Origin: Flavobacterium sp. CECT 9288
GTDB taxonomy: Bacteria > Bacteroidota > Bacteroidia > Flavobacteriales > Flavobacteriaceae
Length of the DNA: 64,000 nucleotides
Assembly: GCF_918731615.1 (NCBI RefSeq)
Contig: NZ_OU957226.1
Span: 3,632,928-3,696,927, forward strand
Reading direction: 5' to 3'
The translations under genes and the position numbers were made by a program. The notes below the pieces were generated by a model that was given only the letters and a program-made list of their open reading frames with translations, was not told the DNA's origin and did not search any database. Of this stretch, positions 1 through 8,699 are shown piece after piece; the first letter of the stretch is position 1; each line of letters begins with the position of its first letter.

Positions 1-85
1 AGGAGCAGGACATTTGTTAGGTGAAAAAGGAGTGATCAACTTGCTAAAAAAAGCCGGATATACCGTAAAGCCGATATTGAACTAA
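1..85 (+). CDS. C-terminal fragment of a TraB/GumN-like protein (5' end outside window)
   Basis: Only the last 27 codons are present, in the frame beginning at base 2 and ending with TAA at 83-85. The residues read GAGHLLGEKGVINLLKKAGY followed by TVKPILN. A GAGH-L-G-x-x-G-V-x-x-L-L-x-x-x-G-Y-x-V ending is typical of the C-terminus of the TraB/GumN family (PF01963), which in Bacteroidota is often an exported protein of unclear function. The assignment rests on this short motif alone. A terminator-like hairpin lies about 140 bp downstream. Confidence 0.5.
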   Translation, partial: GAGHLLGEKGVINLLKKAGYTVKPILN

Positions 86-225
86 AGTTGAATTTAAATC
101 GAATAGTAATTTTTAGATTAGATAAACAAAAATTATAATTATCAATTTTTTGTGTTGATGTAAGAGTTGAATGCTTACCGTCAATCGATGTTAAGTGTTA
201 TAAGATTTAAAAGAAAATTAGAAAT

Positions 226-257
226 AAGCCCATCTTTATGATGGGTTTTCTATTTTT
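226..257 (+). terminator. Rho-independent terminator-like hairpin before bioD
   Basis: The stem cccatc (229-234) pairs with gatggg (240-245) around a 5-nt loop and is extended by A/T pairs. A T-rich tail follows at 246-257. It would end transcription from the TraB/GumN-like gene. Confidence 0.6.
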
Positions 258-258
258 G
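251..258 (+). promoter_or_regulatory. Possible -7 element upstream of bioD
   Basis: TATTTTTG matches the Bacteroidota -7 consensus TAnnTTTG and lies 16 nt before the bioD ATG. It overlaps the T-tail of the preceding terminator and no good -33 TTG is visible, so confidence is low. Confidence 0.35.
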
Positions 259-274
259 TAAAAATTCATAATCT

Positions 275-892
275 ATGAAACTATTTATAACAGGAATAGG
301 AACCGATGTAGGTAAAACTATTGCAGCTGCTATTATTACAGAGGCGCTTGAGGCCGATTATTGGAAGCCTATTCAAGCCGGTGATTTAGACCATTCAGAC
401 AGTCATAAAGTGAAATCCTTTCTGTCAAATTCTATAACAAGACTTCACCCCAATGCTTATGACTTAAAAACTCCAGCAAGTCCGCATTATGCCGCAGCTT
501 GTGATGGTGTTGTCATTGATTTACAAAAAATAGTGGAACCAAAAACTGACAATCACCTTGTGGTAGAAGGTGCAGGTGGTGTATTTGTACCAATAAATGA
601 TACAGATTGTGTGATAGATTTGATTCAATCTGACTATAAAGTCATTGTAGTTTCTAGACACTATCTGGGGAGTATCAATCACACATTATTAACGATTGAG
701 GCGCTTCAGAACAGGAAAATTGAAGTGGCGGGAATTCTTTTTTCGGGTGATGAAAATAATGCTACCGAAACCATTATCCTTTCTAAAACAGGTTTAAACT
801 GTATTGGCAGAATTGAACAAGAACCTTATTTTGATCAAAATGTAATTAAAGAATACGCTGATATGTTCAGGGAAAAGCTATTGAGTTTGTAA
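275..892 (+). CDS. bioD: Dethiobiotin synthase BioD
   Basis: 205 aa, within the normal size for BioD. This enzyme closes the ureido ring of dethiobiotin from 7,8-diaminopelargonate, CO2 and ATP, the penultimate step of biotin synthesis, in the cytoplasm. The N-terminal P-loop is seen as TGIGTDVGKT at residues 6-15, followed by YWKPIQAG (substrate-binding lysine) near residue 30. VVEGAGGVFVPI near residue 97 is the conserved EGAGG motif of the family. bioA starts 57 bp downstream on the same strand and has its own promoter in the gap. Start ATG 275 fits the family N-terminus. Confidence is high from the motifs and the neighbour. Confidence 0.93.
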   Translation: MKLFITGIGTDVGKTIAAAIITEALEADYWKPIQAGDLDHSDSHKVKSFLSNSITRLHPNAYDLKTPASPHYAAACDGVVIDLQKIVEPKTDNHLVVEGAGGVFVPINDTDCVIDLIQSDYKVIVVSRHYLGSINHTLLTIEALQNRKIEVAGILFSGDENNATETIILSKTGLNCIGRIEQEPYFDQNVIKEYADMFREKLLSL

Positions 893-897
893 CATTT

Positions 898-931
898 TTG
901 TAAAATACGTTGCCATCTCTATGTATCTTTG
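898..931 (+). promoter_or_regulatory. Promoter of bioA
   Basis: TTG at 898-900, a 23-bp spacer, then TATCTTTG at 924-931, matching the flavobacterial TTG/TAnnTTTG pattern. Expected transcription start is near 937, about 13 nt before ATG 950. The TTG at 929-931 is part of this element and should not be taken as a start codon. Confidence 0.65.
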
Positions 932-949
932 CGAAATATATTATTTGAA

Positions 950-2221
950 ATGACATTAACTGAAAGAGACCAAAAACATCTTTGGCACCCTTATACACAA
1001 CATAAAACGGCAGCCGTTCCTATTGCAATCAAAAGAGGTAAAGGAGCTTTACTTTGGGACGAAAATGATAAAGAATACATCGATGCCATTGCCTCATGGT
1101 GGGTGAATCCTTATGGACATAGCAATACATTTATTGCCGATGCTATTTACAAGCAATTAACAACTCTGGAACATGTTCTTTTTGGAGGTTTTACACATGA
1201 ACCTGCCATTGTTTTAGGGGAGAAATTACTTGAGATTTTACCTAATAACCAACAAAAAGTATTCTTTTCTGATAACGGCTCTACTGCTGTTGAAGTTGGT
1301 ATCAAAGTAGCGTTGCAATATTTTTTTAACAAAGGAGAGCAACGTACTACGATCGTTGCATTTGAAAATGCGTTTCATGGTGATACTTTTGCAGCGATGG
1401 CTGCTAGCGGAATTTCATTTTACACTCAAGCATTTGAAGGAATGTTTATTGATGTAGTGAGAATTCCTGTGCCCGTTCCCGGAAAAGAGGAAGAAAGTTA
1501 CCAAGCTTTACGCGAGCATCTAAAAAATAACAAGTGTGCCGCTTTTATCTTTGAACCTTTAGTGCAAGGTGCTGCGGGAATGGTGATGTATGAACCGGAA
1601 ACACTAGATGTTTTGTTGCAAATTTGTAATGAAAGCCAGGTTTTGACCATTGCTGATGAAGTCATGACTGGTTTTGGAAAAACAGGTAAAAACTTCGCGA
1701 TGGATTATGTGGTAACAAAACCAGATATCATGTGCTTGTCTAAGGCGCTTACTGGCGGTACCATTCCTATGGCAATAACAACTTTTACACAAGATATTTT
1801 TGAAGCTTTTTATGATGATGATATTAATAAGGCCTTGTTTCACGGACACACCTTTACAGCAAATCCCACGGGTTGTGCTGCTGCTCTAGCAAGTTTAGAG
1901 TTGTTAAATACTCCCGAGATGCAAGCTAATTTGGTTCGGGTGAATCAAAATCATTTGGATTTTCAAAGTAAAATCAAGGGGCACTCTAAGGTAACAACTA
2001 CGCGAGTCTTGGGAACTATATTTGCTTTAGAAATCAAAAAAGAGGGTAAAGCTAGTTACTATGGCTCATTGCGAAACAAACTATATGATTTTTTTATCGA
2101 AAATGGTGTGATTTTAAGACCTGTTGGGAACATTGTTTATATTTTACCTCCATACATCATCAGTGATGAACAGTTGCAAAAAATTTATCAAGTAGTCGAA
2201 GACGTCCTAGAAATAGTATAA
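950..2221 (+). CDS. bioA: Adenosylmethionine-8-amino-7-oxononanoate aminotransferase BioA
   Basis: 423 aa. PLP-dependent class III aminotransferase that makes 7,8-diaminopelargonate from KAPA using S-adenosylmethionine as amino donor, immediately before BioD in the pathway. Seen: HLWHPYTQ near residue 11 (BioA N-terminal signature), ASWWVNPYGHSN, DNGSTAVEVGIKVA, a FHGDTFAAM motif, TIADEVMTGFGKTGK (aspartate of the PLP site) and the Schiff-base lysine in LSKALTGGTIPM. The frame stays open to a TTG at 929, but that TTG lies inside the -7 promoter element, so ATG 950 (MTLTERDQKHLWHPY) is chosen. bioD is directly upstream and a beta-ketoacyl synthase follows. Confidence 0.95.
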   Translation: MTLTERDQKHLWHPYTQHKTAAVPIAIKRGKGALLWDENDKEYIDAIASWWVNPYGHSNTFIADAIYKQLTTLEHVLFGGFTHEPAIVLGEKLLEILPNNQQKVFFSDNGSTAVEVGIKVALQYFFNKGEQRTTIVAFENAFHGDTFAAMAASGISFYTQAFEGMFIDVVRIPVPVPGKEEESYQALREHLKNNKCAAFIFEPLVQGAAGMVMYEPETLDVLLQICNESQVLTIADEVMTGFGKTGKNFAMDYVVTKPDIMCLSKALTGGTIPMAITTFTQDIFEAFYDDDINKALFHGHTFTANPTGCAAALASLELLNTPEMQANLVRVNQNHLDFQSKIKGHSKVTTTRVLGTIFALEIKKEGKASYYGSLRNKLYDFFIENGVILRPVGNIVYILPPYIISDEQLQKIYQVVEDVLEIV

Positions 2222-2258
2222 GTTTTTGAAGAATTTTTTTCGTAATTACAAATGAAGT

Positions 2259-2332
2259 CACAAAGCGTTGCGAAATTGTTATTTAGGCCTAAACCTTAGC
2301 AAACTTTGTATAAAACTTTGCGACCTTTGCAA
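2259..2332 (+). repeat. CTTTGC-word inverted repeat between bioA and the ketoacyl synthase
   Basis: The left arm has cacaaagcgttgcgaaa (from about 2260). The right arm has actttgtataaaactttgcg and acctttgcaa (about 2303-2332). CAAAGCG/TTGCG words face CTTTG/CTTTGC words in opposite orientation, so the segment can fold back on itself. It looks like an intergenic repeat rather than coding DNA, which is why the first in-frame TTG at 2268 is unlikely to be the start of the next gene. Confidence 0.45.
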
Positions 2333-2348
2333 TCAAATCAATAGTATC

Positions 2349-3503
2349 TTGTCACAAATTATATCCATTACAGCGCTTTCGTCAGTTTCCCCGTTAGGGA
2401 ATAGTCCTAAAATAATATGGGAGAATTATCTAAAGGAGCAACATTGTTTTGTAAATAAAGTAATTGATAAAACACCAGCGTTTGTAGCGCCTTTGGATAG
2501 CGTTTCGGCGGCTAAAGTGGAACAATTAAAACAGTCTGATATAAAATATAAATTCCTTGATAATTCAGTTTTATATGCTATTGAGGCTTCTCGTAACGCA
2601 ATACAGCAAGCGGGCTGGGGTGAAAATGATGTATTCGGAATCAATATTGGTTCATCACGTGGTGCAACTGATTTATTTGAAAAACACCATCAAGAATACT
2701 TAGAAACAGGAAAGGCGCAAACACTAGCATCACCAACCACTACTTTGGGTAATATTTCTTCGTGGGTAGCACATGATTTGCAAAGTACAGGACCTGAAAT
2801 TTCCCACTCCATCACTTGCTCTACTGCTTTGCACGCTGTTTTAAATGGTGTAGCATGGCTGAGATCAGGAATGGTTGATAAATTTTTGGTTGGAGGTAGT
2901 GAAGCTCCATTGACTGATTTTACAATTGCGCAAATGAAAGCATTGAAGATTTATTCCAGATCTAATGAGTTGTACCCAAACCGCGCTTTAGATTTGGATA
3001 AAACACAAAACACCATGATTCTAGGTGAAGGTGCAGGAGTTTGTTGTCTGGAAATGGGTAAGAAAGAAAACGCATTAGCATACATTGAGGGAATTGGCTA
3101 TGCCACTGAAATTTTAGAGCATAATATTTCCATTTCTGCTGAAGCTGTTTGCTTTCAAAAATCGATGGCTATGGCTTTAAAAGATACTGCATTATCAGAT
3201 GTTGATGTAATTGTCATGCATGCACCAGGAACCATAAAAGGTGATTTGACAGAGTATAAAGCAATCCAAAAAGTCTTTGGCGAAAGCCTGCCATTAGTAA
3301 CTACTAATAAATGGAAAATCGGTCATACGTTTGGTGCTTCAGGAATTCTAAGCATGGAGTTTGCCATATTAATGATGCAGCACAATACGTTTGTGGGAGT
3401 TCCTTTTGCGAAAGCGCAGAAACAAAAAAGACCCGTAAAAAAAGTTTTAGTGAATGCAGTAGGTTTTGGCGGTAATGCGGTAAGTGTTTTATTGAGCCTC
3501 TAA
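2349..3503 (+). CDS. Beta-ketoacyl synthase (KAS, FabF/FabB-like) in the biotin cluster
   Basis: 384 aa from TTG 2349 (start uncertain; the frame is open back to TTG 2268, but that stretch is repeat-like and no ATG precedes the conserved ISITALSSVSPLG). The thiolase-fold catalytic triad is intact: Cys in SITCSTALHAVLNG, His in VMHAPGTIKGDLTEYKA and His in WKIGHTFGASG. Other KAS hallmarks are GINIGSSRG, LGEGAGVCCLE and NAVGFGGNAVSVLL at the C-terminus. The protein should condense an acyl thioester with malonyl-ACP. It follows bioD and bioA on the same strand, suggesting a role in making the pimeloyl-type precursor of biotin, but the substrate cannot be read from sequence. The last 15 bp overlap the 3' end of recX on the other strand. 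Confidence 0.8.
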   Translation: MSQIISITALSSVSPLGNSPKIIWENYLKEQHCFVNKVIDKTPAFVAPLDSVSAAKVEQLKQSDIKYKFLDNSVLYAIEASRNAIQQAGWGENDVFGINIGSSRGATDLFEKHHQEYLETGKAQTLASPTTTLGNISSWVAHDLQSTGPEISHSITCSTALHAVLNGVAWLRSGMVDKFLVGGSEAPLTDFTIAQMKALKIYSRSNELYPNRALDLDKTQNTMILGEGAGVCCLEMGKKENALAYIEGIGYATEILEHNISISAEAVCFQKSMAMALKDTALSDVDVIVMHAPGTIKGDLTEYKAIQKVFGESLPLVTTNKWKIGHTFGASGILSMEFAILMMQHNTFVGVPFAKAQKQKRPVKKVLVNAVGFGGNAVSVLLSL

Positions 3504-3959
3504 TTCTTTTGCTTTTTCATAAATCAAGTTACTTTCAAATCCTTTTCTGAGTAAATAATCGCAGAATTTCTTTCGCTTTTTTTGAAGATTAGTTTCTTTG
3601 ATGCTTTCCCAGTTTCGTGTGGCTATTTTTTCAAAAGTATCTAAATACTCCTCAGTTGATATTTCTTTTAGCGCTAGATTGATGTTGTATTGACCAATGT
3701 TTCGGAATTTAAGTTCGTTCACAATTCTGTTTTTTCCCCAAAATTTAATTCGATGCTTTCCTCTAGCAAAACTGCAAGCAAACCGACTCTCATTCAAGAA
3801 ATTATCCTGTATAAGTTTGACAATGATGGTGTCTATTTCATCAGTATCCATTTTCATGGTTCGTAGTTTTTGAACTACTTCGTCGTGGCATCGTTCTTGA
3901 TAAACGCAATAATGCTCTATTTTTTTAATAGCTTCCTTTATAGAGAATACTTCTTTCAT
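3489..3959 (-). CDS. recX: Regulatory protein RecX
   Basis: 156 aa, the usual size of RecX, which binds RecA filaments and limits recombinase and co-protease activity. Recognisable features are the helical three-repeat layout: YCVYQERCHDEVVQKL near residue 17, IVKLIQDNFLNESRFACSFARGKHRIKFWGKNRIVNELK (residues about 46-84) and a C-terminal RKKFCDYLLRKGFESNLIYE. The segment D-x-F-L-N-E-x-R-F-A-x-x-F/Y-A-R-G-K is characteristic. It is convergent with the ketoacyl synthase gene and the two reading frames overlap by 15 bp at their 3' ends. recA is not in this window. Start ATG at 3959 fits the family. Confidence 0.88.
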   Translation of the reverse strand: MKEVFSIKEAIKKIEHYCVYQERCHDEVVQKLRTMKMDTDEIDTIIVKLIQDNFLNESRFACSFARGKHRIKFWGKNRIVNELKFRNIGQYNINLALKEISTEEYLDTFEKIATRNWESIKETNLQKKRKKFCDYLLRKGFESNLIYEKAKELEAQ

Positions 3960-4429
3960 GATTGAGGTTAATTTGTAAACAAAAATGCAACAATAGTATC
4001 TAATAACCTAGTGTAACAGTTTTTGTAAAAAGTAACTTTATGAGATAACCTTACATAAAAAAAGATGTGATTAAGCTATAAATTTTTTAGAAACAGATTT
4101 TAATGGCAGCGATTCCATTCTAAATCCGATTGGTAAATTTATTCGTAAATAAGATTAAGTGTGAAACAATTTTGAATTCATTTTAAGAGATATCGAGGAG
4201 TATTTTTTTGTATCAAATTTTAAATTTATTATTTAGATAACCGTAATTAAATGGCGGCTTTGATAAGGTATTACTAATCTTGAATTTAGAGCACTTCATC
4301 GTTAAAACAAGTAGTATATCGATTAATTTGTTTTTAATTTAAAACGTGATTGTATATTTCAAAAATTTATATTTTATCAAATTCTGAGCCCTAATATAAA
4401 ATAAGATTAACCTCTCATAATAATACCAC
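3960..4429. other. 470-bp AT-rich intergenic region between recX and the PA14-like protein gene
   Basis: This lies between two divergently transcribed genes, so it should carry both promoters. I see no full TTG/TAnnTTTG promoter on either strand. TAACTTTA at 4034-4041 is only a near match. No open frame with coding character, no strong hairpin and no tRNA were recognised. Confidence 0.5.
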
Positions 4430-7400
4430 ATGAATAAAAAATTACTTTTCTTAATAACCGGTTTATTTTGTTTTTTATCGAGTTATTCGCAATGTGCGTA
4501 TACAGGATCACCGCTTACATCAGTAGGTGGTGCCACTCCTTACACATTTTCGTCCTGTATTGGTACGCCTATAATTACTCCAAATATTAAGGCAGGACAA
4601 TATGCGTTAGTTAATGTCTTGGCAGGGTCTACTTATCGTTTCACCGTTGGGAATCTTTTCTCAGACAATGAAAATTTAACAATTTTAGATGCTACTACTA
4701 ATGCAAGTCTTGCAGGAGGTTTTAATTCAAATGCCGGTGGTGTATCGATTTTCAACTGGGTGTCACCTATTTCAGGTCAAATAAAAGTACTTGTATCTAG
4801 AGGGTCTTGTCTTAATAACGATACTGTTGATACAGTAGGGACAATGACAATGGTTGAACTAGTTAGAGGAAATGCTACAGATGATCAAACAGCTTTGGGA
4901 GTCAATCAGTGGGTAGGACACGTATATAGTAGTTATAATCCTGGAGTTACTTCTGGAGCTAGTCCTGGAGGAGATCCCTCCCCAAATCCTTTGTCTACAA
5001 GCACGAATCCTTTTATTACAGCAAATTATGAAGGATTTTATACTATACCAACTGAAACAATTAGTGAAGGTTTTGGTAGTAATACAGCTTGTTTTCCAAT
5101 AACAAAAAATGGTGCTCCTGCAACCATCTATACAGAGACATTTGCAGTAAGGTATCGTATGAGATCTACAAGACCTGCTGGGTGTTATATTTTGAATGTT
5201 AATGGTGATGATGGTATACGTGTTTATGTTGACGGAGTGCGTGTTTTTGACCGTTGGAAAGAGCAAGGTAATACCTCTTATTGTAACAATTTAATAAACT
5301 TAACAGGGAATAGTGTTATAGTTTTAGATTATTATGAAAATGCTGGAGGGAATGTATTAGGTTTTAGTCTAGCGCCCTTTGATGGCTCAGGTAATACTAT
5401 TTCTAGTGCACCCAATGTTGCTTTGTGTTCAAACGGAACGACTACTATAACAGGTTCAAATCTTATTAGTTGTAACGTAAACACTAATACCGCTTATCAA
5501 TGGCAATCCTCAACGGATAATACAAATTTTTCAAATATATCGGGCGCTACATCACAAAACTACAATGTGCCGGCAGTAGCTGTTGGTCCAGGTGCTGCTA
5601 ATAATGTGCGCTATTTTAGAAGAATTTTTAGGCCAACAACATTAGGTTCTGGAACATGCGAATTTTTTACAAGTGCTGTAACTGTAACAACAAGTGGAGA
5701 TAGACCTAATGGTCCAGGTGCTATTACAGGTAATACAACACAATGTCGGACTACTTCTTCAAGTTATAGTATTGCAGCAGTAACAAATGCTGCAGGTTAT
5801 GCATGGAGCACTACCGCCACTGGCTGGACAATAACTCCAGCAGCTAATGGTTTGTCTGTATCAATTGCTTTTGGGCCAACAGCTACATCAGGAAATCTTA
5901 TAGTTTTTGCAACTAATGGATGCGGGCAGAGTTTTAGCAGTTCATCTATTAATATTCAGGTTGGAGATTTACCTACAAGTGCTACAATATCTGGAACTAC
6001 AGCAGTATGTGTTGGTGCGCCTGCTCCAGCAATTACAATAACCAATCCACAAACCTATGGAGTTAATGTCACCTACAATATTAATGGTGGTACGAATAAT
6101 GAAGTTTATGTAGGTCCAAGTTCCTCAATAAATTATATAACAGCATCAACAGCATCAACGGGTGTATTTGTTTATAATTTACTAAGTGTTGCAAATAGTG
6201 TAGGTTTTCCTAATTGTTCAACAAACTTAACGGGTAGTGCAACTGTCACAGTAGGTGCGGTAACTGGTAACCAGGTGTCGTATGGTAACAATTCTTGGAT
6301 AGGGTACGTTTATCCAGGTACAAATCCACAAAACAGTAATTTTAGTACAAATTATGTGGGCAGTATAACTCAAACAGAAATTTTTGATTTGAATTTAAAC
6401 AATGATCCTATTTCGGGAGTCGGTATGTGTGGCTCATTTGCTGATAATTATGCTATCCGTTTTAAAATGAATAGAAATTTACAAGCTGGTTGTTACACTT
6501 TTACAGTGGGTGCTGATGATGGTTATCGTTTAAGTTTAGATGGGGGTGCTACATTTGTTATAAATGACTGGACTACTCATTCATATAAAGAAGAAACGTA
6601 TTCAGTTTATCTTAGTGGGAATACTAATTTTGTTTTAGAGTATTTTGAAGCTGCGGGTCAGGCAAGAGTGCGATTTTCGTCATCTTTTATACCTCTTGAA
6701 AGACCTACAGTAGCATCAAGAGTACAGCCAAACTGTATTACGCCTACAGGAAGTGTACGATTAACTGGTTTGCCTTCGGGTTCTTGGACATTAATAAGAA
6801 CTGGTTTGTCAAGCCTATCAATTAATGGTTCAGGTTCAGAAACTACTATATCCGGTTTAGCACCAGGAACCTATCAATTTGCTGTTGCAAGTGGGGGCTG
6901 TACTAGTACGCCTACAGGAAATGTGGTAATTGATCCCGTAATTATTACCACATACACAAACTCTGGATGGACAAGCTCTGGATTGACAGTAACACCTACT
7001 ATAGATATGATTGGTGTTATTAATTCAAATACTCCTATAACTGCTGATGTGCAGCTTTGTAATTGTACCGTTAATACGGGAATAAATGCTGTTGTATCAA
7101 CAGGAGTTAGTATGAAGCTTCAGGACAAACTTACTGTAAATGGAATGTTGACTTTTGAGAACAATACTAGTTTAGTACAAGTAAATGATGTTGCAAATAC
7201 CGGAAATATAAAATATCAAAGAGAAACTACACCAATAAAAAGATTTGATTATACTTACTGGTCATCACCAGTTTCAAATCAAAAGTTATTTGATTTGTCT
7301 CCTTTAACGAATCCGGGTAGGTATTATTCTTTTAATCCCGTAACTGAGGCATATTCACAAGAAGACCCTCAAGATTTAATGGATAAAGGAATAGGATATA

Positions 7401-8614
7401 TTATAAGAGCTCCAGAAAACACAGCTACTCCACCGTCGCCATTAAGTCCATATTTAGGAGTTTTTGAGGGAATACCTCATAATGGTTCATTTGCTTTAAG
7501 TCCTGTTGTGGCTTTTAAGCCGTATTTAATAGGGAATCCATATCCTTCTGCACTAGATGCTGATGCGTTTATCGCTGCAAATTCCAATGTGCTTTTTGGG
7601 ACTTTATATTTTTGGACACATAACACGGCTAGAGGAGTAGGTGTGAGTAATCCTGGTACAGGCTTTTTTGCCTACTCCGCTGATGATTATGCTACTTATA
7701 ATACTACAGGAGGTGTTGCTGTGGCTGCAAGTGATCCTGATAAGTCCATTACAAATCCATATAGACCAACAGGTAAAATTGCAGCTGGACAAGCTTTCTT
7801 TGCAAGTACACTTGAGAACATGACTGGAACATCAATTGTTTTCAATAATAACATGCGTATGGGTGCTGGTAATACAATTCTAGACAACAGTCAGTTTTTC
7901 AAAACTACTGCAAGCAAATCAAAAAGCGCTTCTGCTATTGAAAAACATCGTGTTTGGTTGAATTTAACCAATACGCAAGGCGCTTTTAAACAGATGTTAG
8001 TAGGTTATATCTCGGGAGCTACAAATAATTACGATAGCACTTATGATGGACTGAGTTTTAACGGAAATGAATTTGTAGATTTTTATAGTGTTAATGATAA
8101 TAAAACATTAACCATACAAGGTAGAGCACTTCCATTTGAAGAAAATGATGAAATCCCGTTAGGGTACAGTACTACTATTCAAGGTAGTTTTTCAATTGGT
8201 ATAGATCAGGTTGATGGTCTATTGGCTTCTAGAAAAATTTACCTTGAAGATAAAATTAAAAGCATAGTGCATGATTTAAAACAAGGCCCATATACTTTTG
8301 AAACAGGTAAAGGTATTTTTAACGAAAGATTTGTATTGCGTTACACTGATAAAACACTAGGTGTTGATGATGTTGATATTAAGTCAAATCAAGTTCTTGT
8401 TTCGCTAAAGAATAAGGTAATCAAAGTAGATTCGGGAATGGAGTCTATTGATAAGATTTATGTGTACACTGTATCAGGAACTGCTATCTATGAAAAGCAA
8501 AAAGTAGATACCTTTACGTTTTCAATATCAAGTTTGCCTGCAGCGCAACAAGTGTTGATTGTAAAAACAGTTCTAAAAAACGGTAATGTAGTCACTAATA
8601 AAATTATCTATTAA
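4430..8614 (+). CDS. Large secreted PA14-like surface protein with T9SS sorting domain
   Basis: 1394 aa. Residues 1-20 form a signal peptide (MNKKLLFLITGLFCFLSSYS, then QC). Two PA14-like modules are seen at about 158-320 and 618-765, each with a double-aspartate motif (NGDDGIRVYVDG; GADDGYRLSLDGG) and a late DYYENAG / EYFEAAG segment. Ig/PKD-like stretches rich in Thr, Ser and Gly lie between them. A Cys-rich N-terminal part holds several Cys pairs. Residues about 1309-1394 (TLGVDDVDIKSNQVLVSLKN to NKIIY) resemble the C-terminal T9SS domain called type C in flavobacteria. The protein should therefore cross the outer membrane by type IX secretion and be exposed or released. Its ligand is unknown; PA14 folds often bind carbohydrate. 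It is monocistronic, ending in a strong terminator. Confidence 0.8.
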   Translation: MNKKLLFLITGLFCFLSSYSQCAYTGSPLTSVGGATPYTFSSCIGTPIITPNIKAGQYALVNVLAGSTYRFTVGNLFSDNENLTILDATTNASLAGGFNSNAGGVSIFNWVSPISGQIKVLVSRGSCLNNDTVDTVGTMTMVELVRGNATDDQTALGVNQWVGHVYSSYNPGVTSGASPGGDPSPNPLSTSTNPFITANYEGFYTIPTETISEGFGSNTACFPITKNGAPATIYTETFAVRYRMRSTRPAGCYILNVNGDDGIRVYVDGVRVFDRWKEQGNTSYCNNLINLTGNSVIVLDYYENAGGNVLGFSLAPFDGSGNTISSAPNVALCSNGTTTITGSNLISCNVNTNTAYQWQSSTDNTNFSNISGATSQNYNVPAVAVGPGAANNVRYFRRIFRPTTLGSGTCEFFTSAVTVTTSGDRPNGPGAITGNTTQCRTTSSSYSIAAVTNAAGYAWSTTATGWTITPAANGLSVSIAFGPTATSGNLIVFATNGCGQSFSSSSINIQVGDLPTSATISGTTAVCVGAPAPAITITNPQTYGVNVTYNINGGTNNEVYVGPSSSINYITASTASTGVFVYNLLSVANSVGFPNCSTNLTGSATVTVGAVTGNQVSYGNNSWIGYVYPGTNPQNSNFSTNYVGSITQTEIFDLNLNNDPISGVGMCGSFADNYAIRFKMNRNLQAGCYTFTVGADDGYRLSLDGGATFVINDWTTHSYKEETYSVYLSGNTNFVLEYFEAAGQARVRFSSSFIPLERPTVASRVQPNCITPTGSVRLTGLPSGSWTLIRTGLSSLSINGSGSETTISGLAPGTYQFAVASGGCTSTPTGNVVIDPVIITTYTNSGWTSSGLTVTPTIDMIGVINSNTPITADVQLCNCTVNTGINAVVSTGVSMKLQDKLTVNGMLTFENNTSLVQVNDVANTGNIKYQRETTPIKRFDYTYWSSPVSNQKLFDLSPLTNPGRYYSFNPVTEAYSQEDPQDLMDKGIGYIIRAPENTATPPSPLSPYLGVFEGIPHNGSFALSPVVAFKPYLIGNPYPSALDADAFIAANSNVLFGTLYFWTHNTARGVGVSNPGTGFFAYSADDYATYNTTGGVAVAASDPDKSITNPYRPTGKIAAGQAFFASTLENMTGTSIVFNNNMRMGAGNTILDNSQFFKTTASKSKSASAIEKHRVWLNLTNTQGAFKQMLVGYISGATNNYDSTYDGLSFNGNEFVDFYSVNDNKTLTIQGRALPFEENDEIPLGYSTTIQGSFSIGIDQVDGLLASRKIYLEDKIKSIVHDLKQGPYTFETGKGIFNERFVLRYTDKTLGVDDVDIKSNQVLVSLKNKVIKVDSGMESIDKIYVYTVSGTAIYEKQKVDTFTFSISSLPAAQQVLIVKTVLKNGNVVTNKIIY

Positions 8615-8637
8615 TACAGTACACCTTGAATACCTTT

Positions 8638-8674
8638 AAAAAAAAACTCCATTTCTTAAAAATGGAGTTTTTTT
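8638..8674. terminator. Bidirectional terminator between the surface protein gene and bioB
   Basis: A perfect stem actccattt (8646-8654) / aaatggagt (8660-8668) with a 5-nt loop is flanked by an A-run on the left and a T-run on the right, so it can serve both convergent genes. Confidence 0.85.
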
Positions 8675-8699
8675 ATGGGTAAAAATAATATGTAATCTG

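Noticed and set aside
929..949. N-terminal extension of BioA from TTG 929
   Set aside because: The TTG is the end of the -7 promoter element TATCTTTG, and the extra residues RNILFE are unlike the family.
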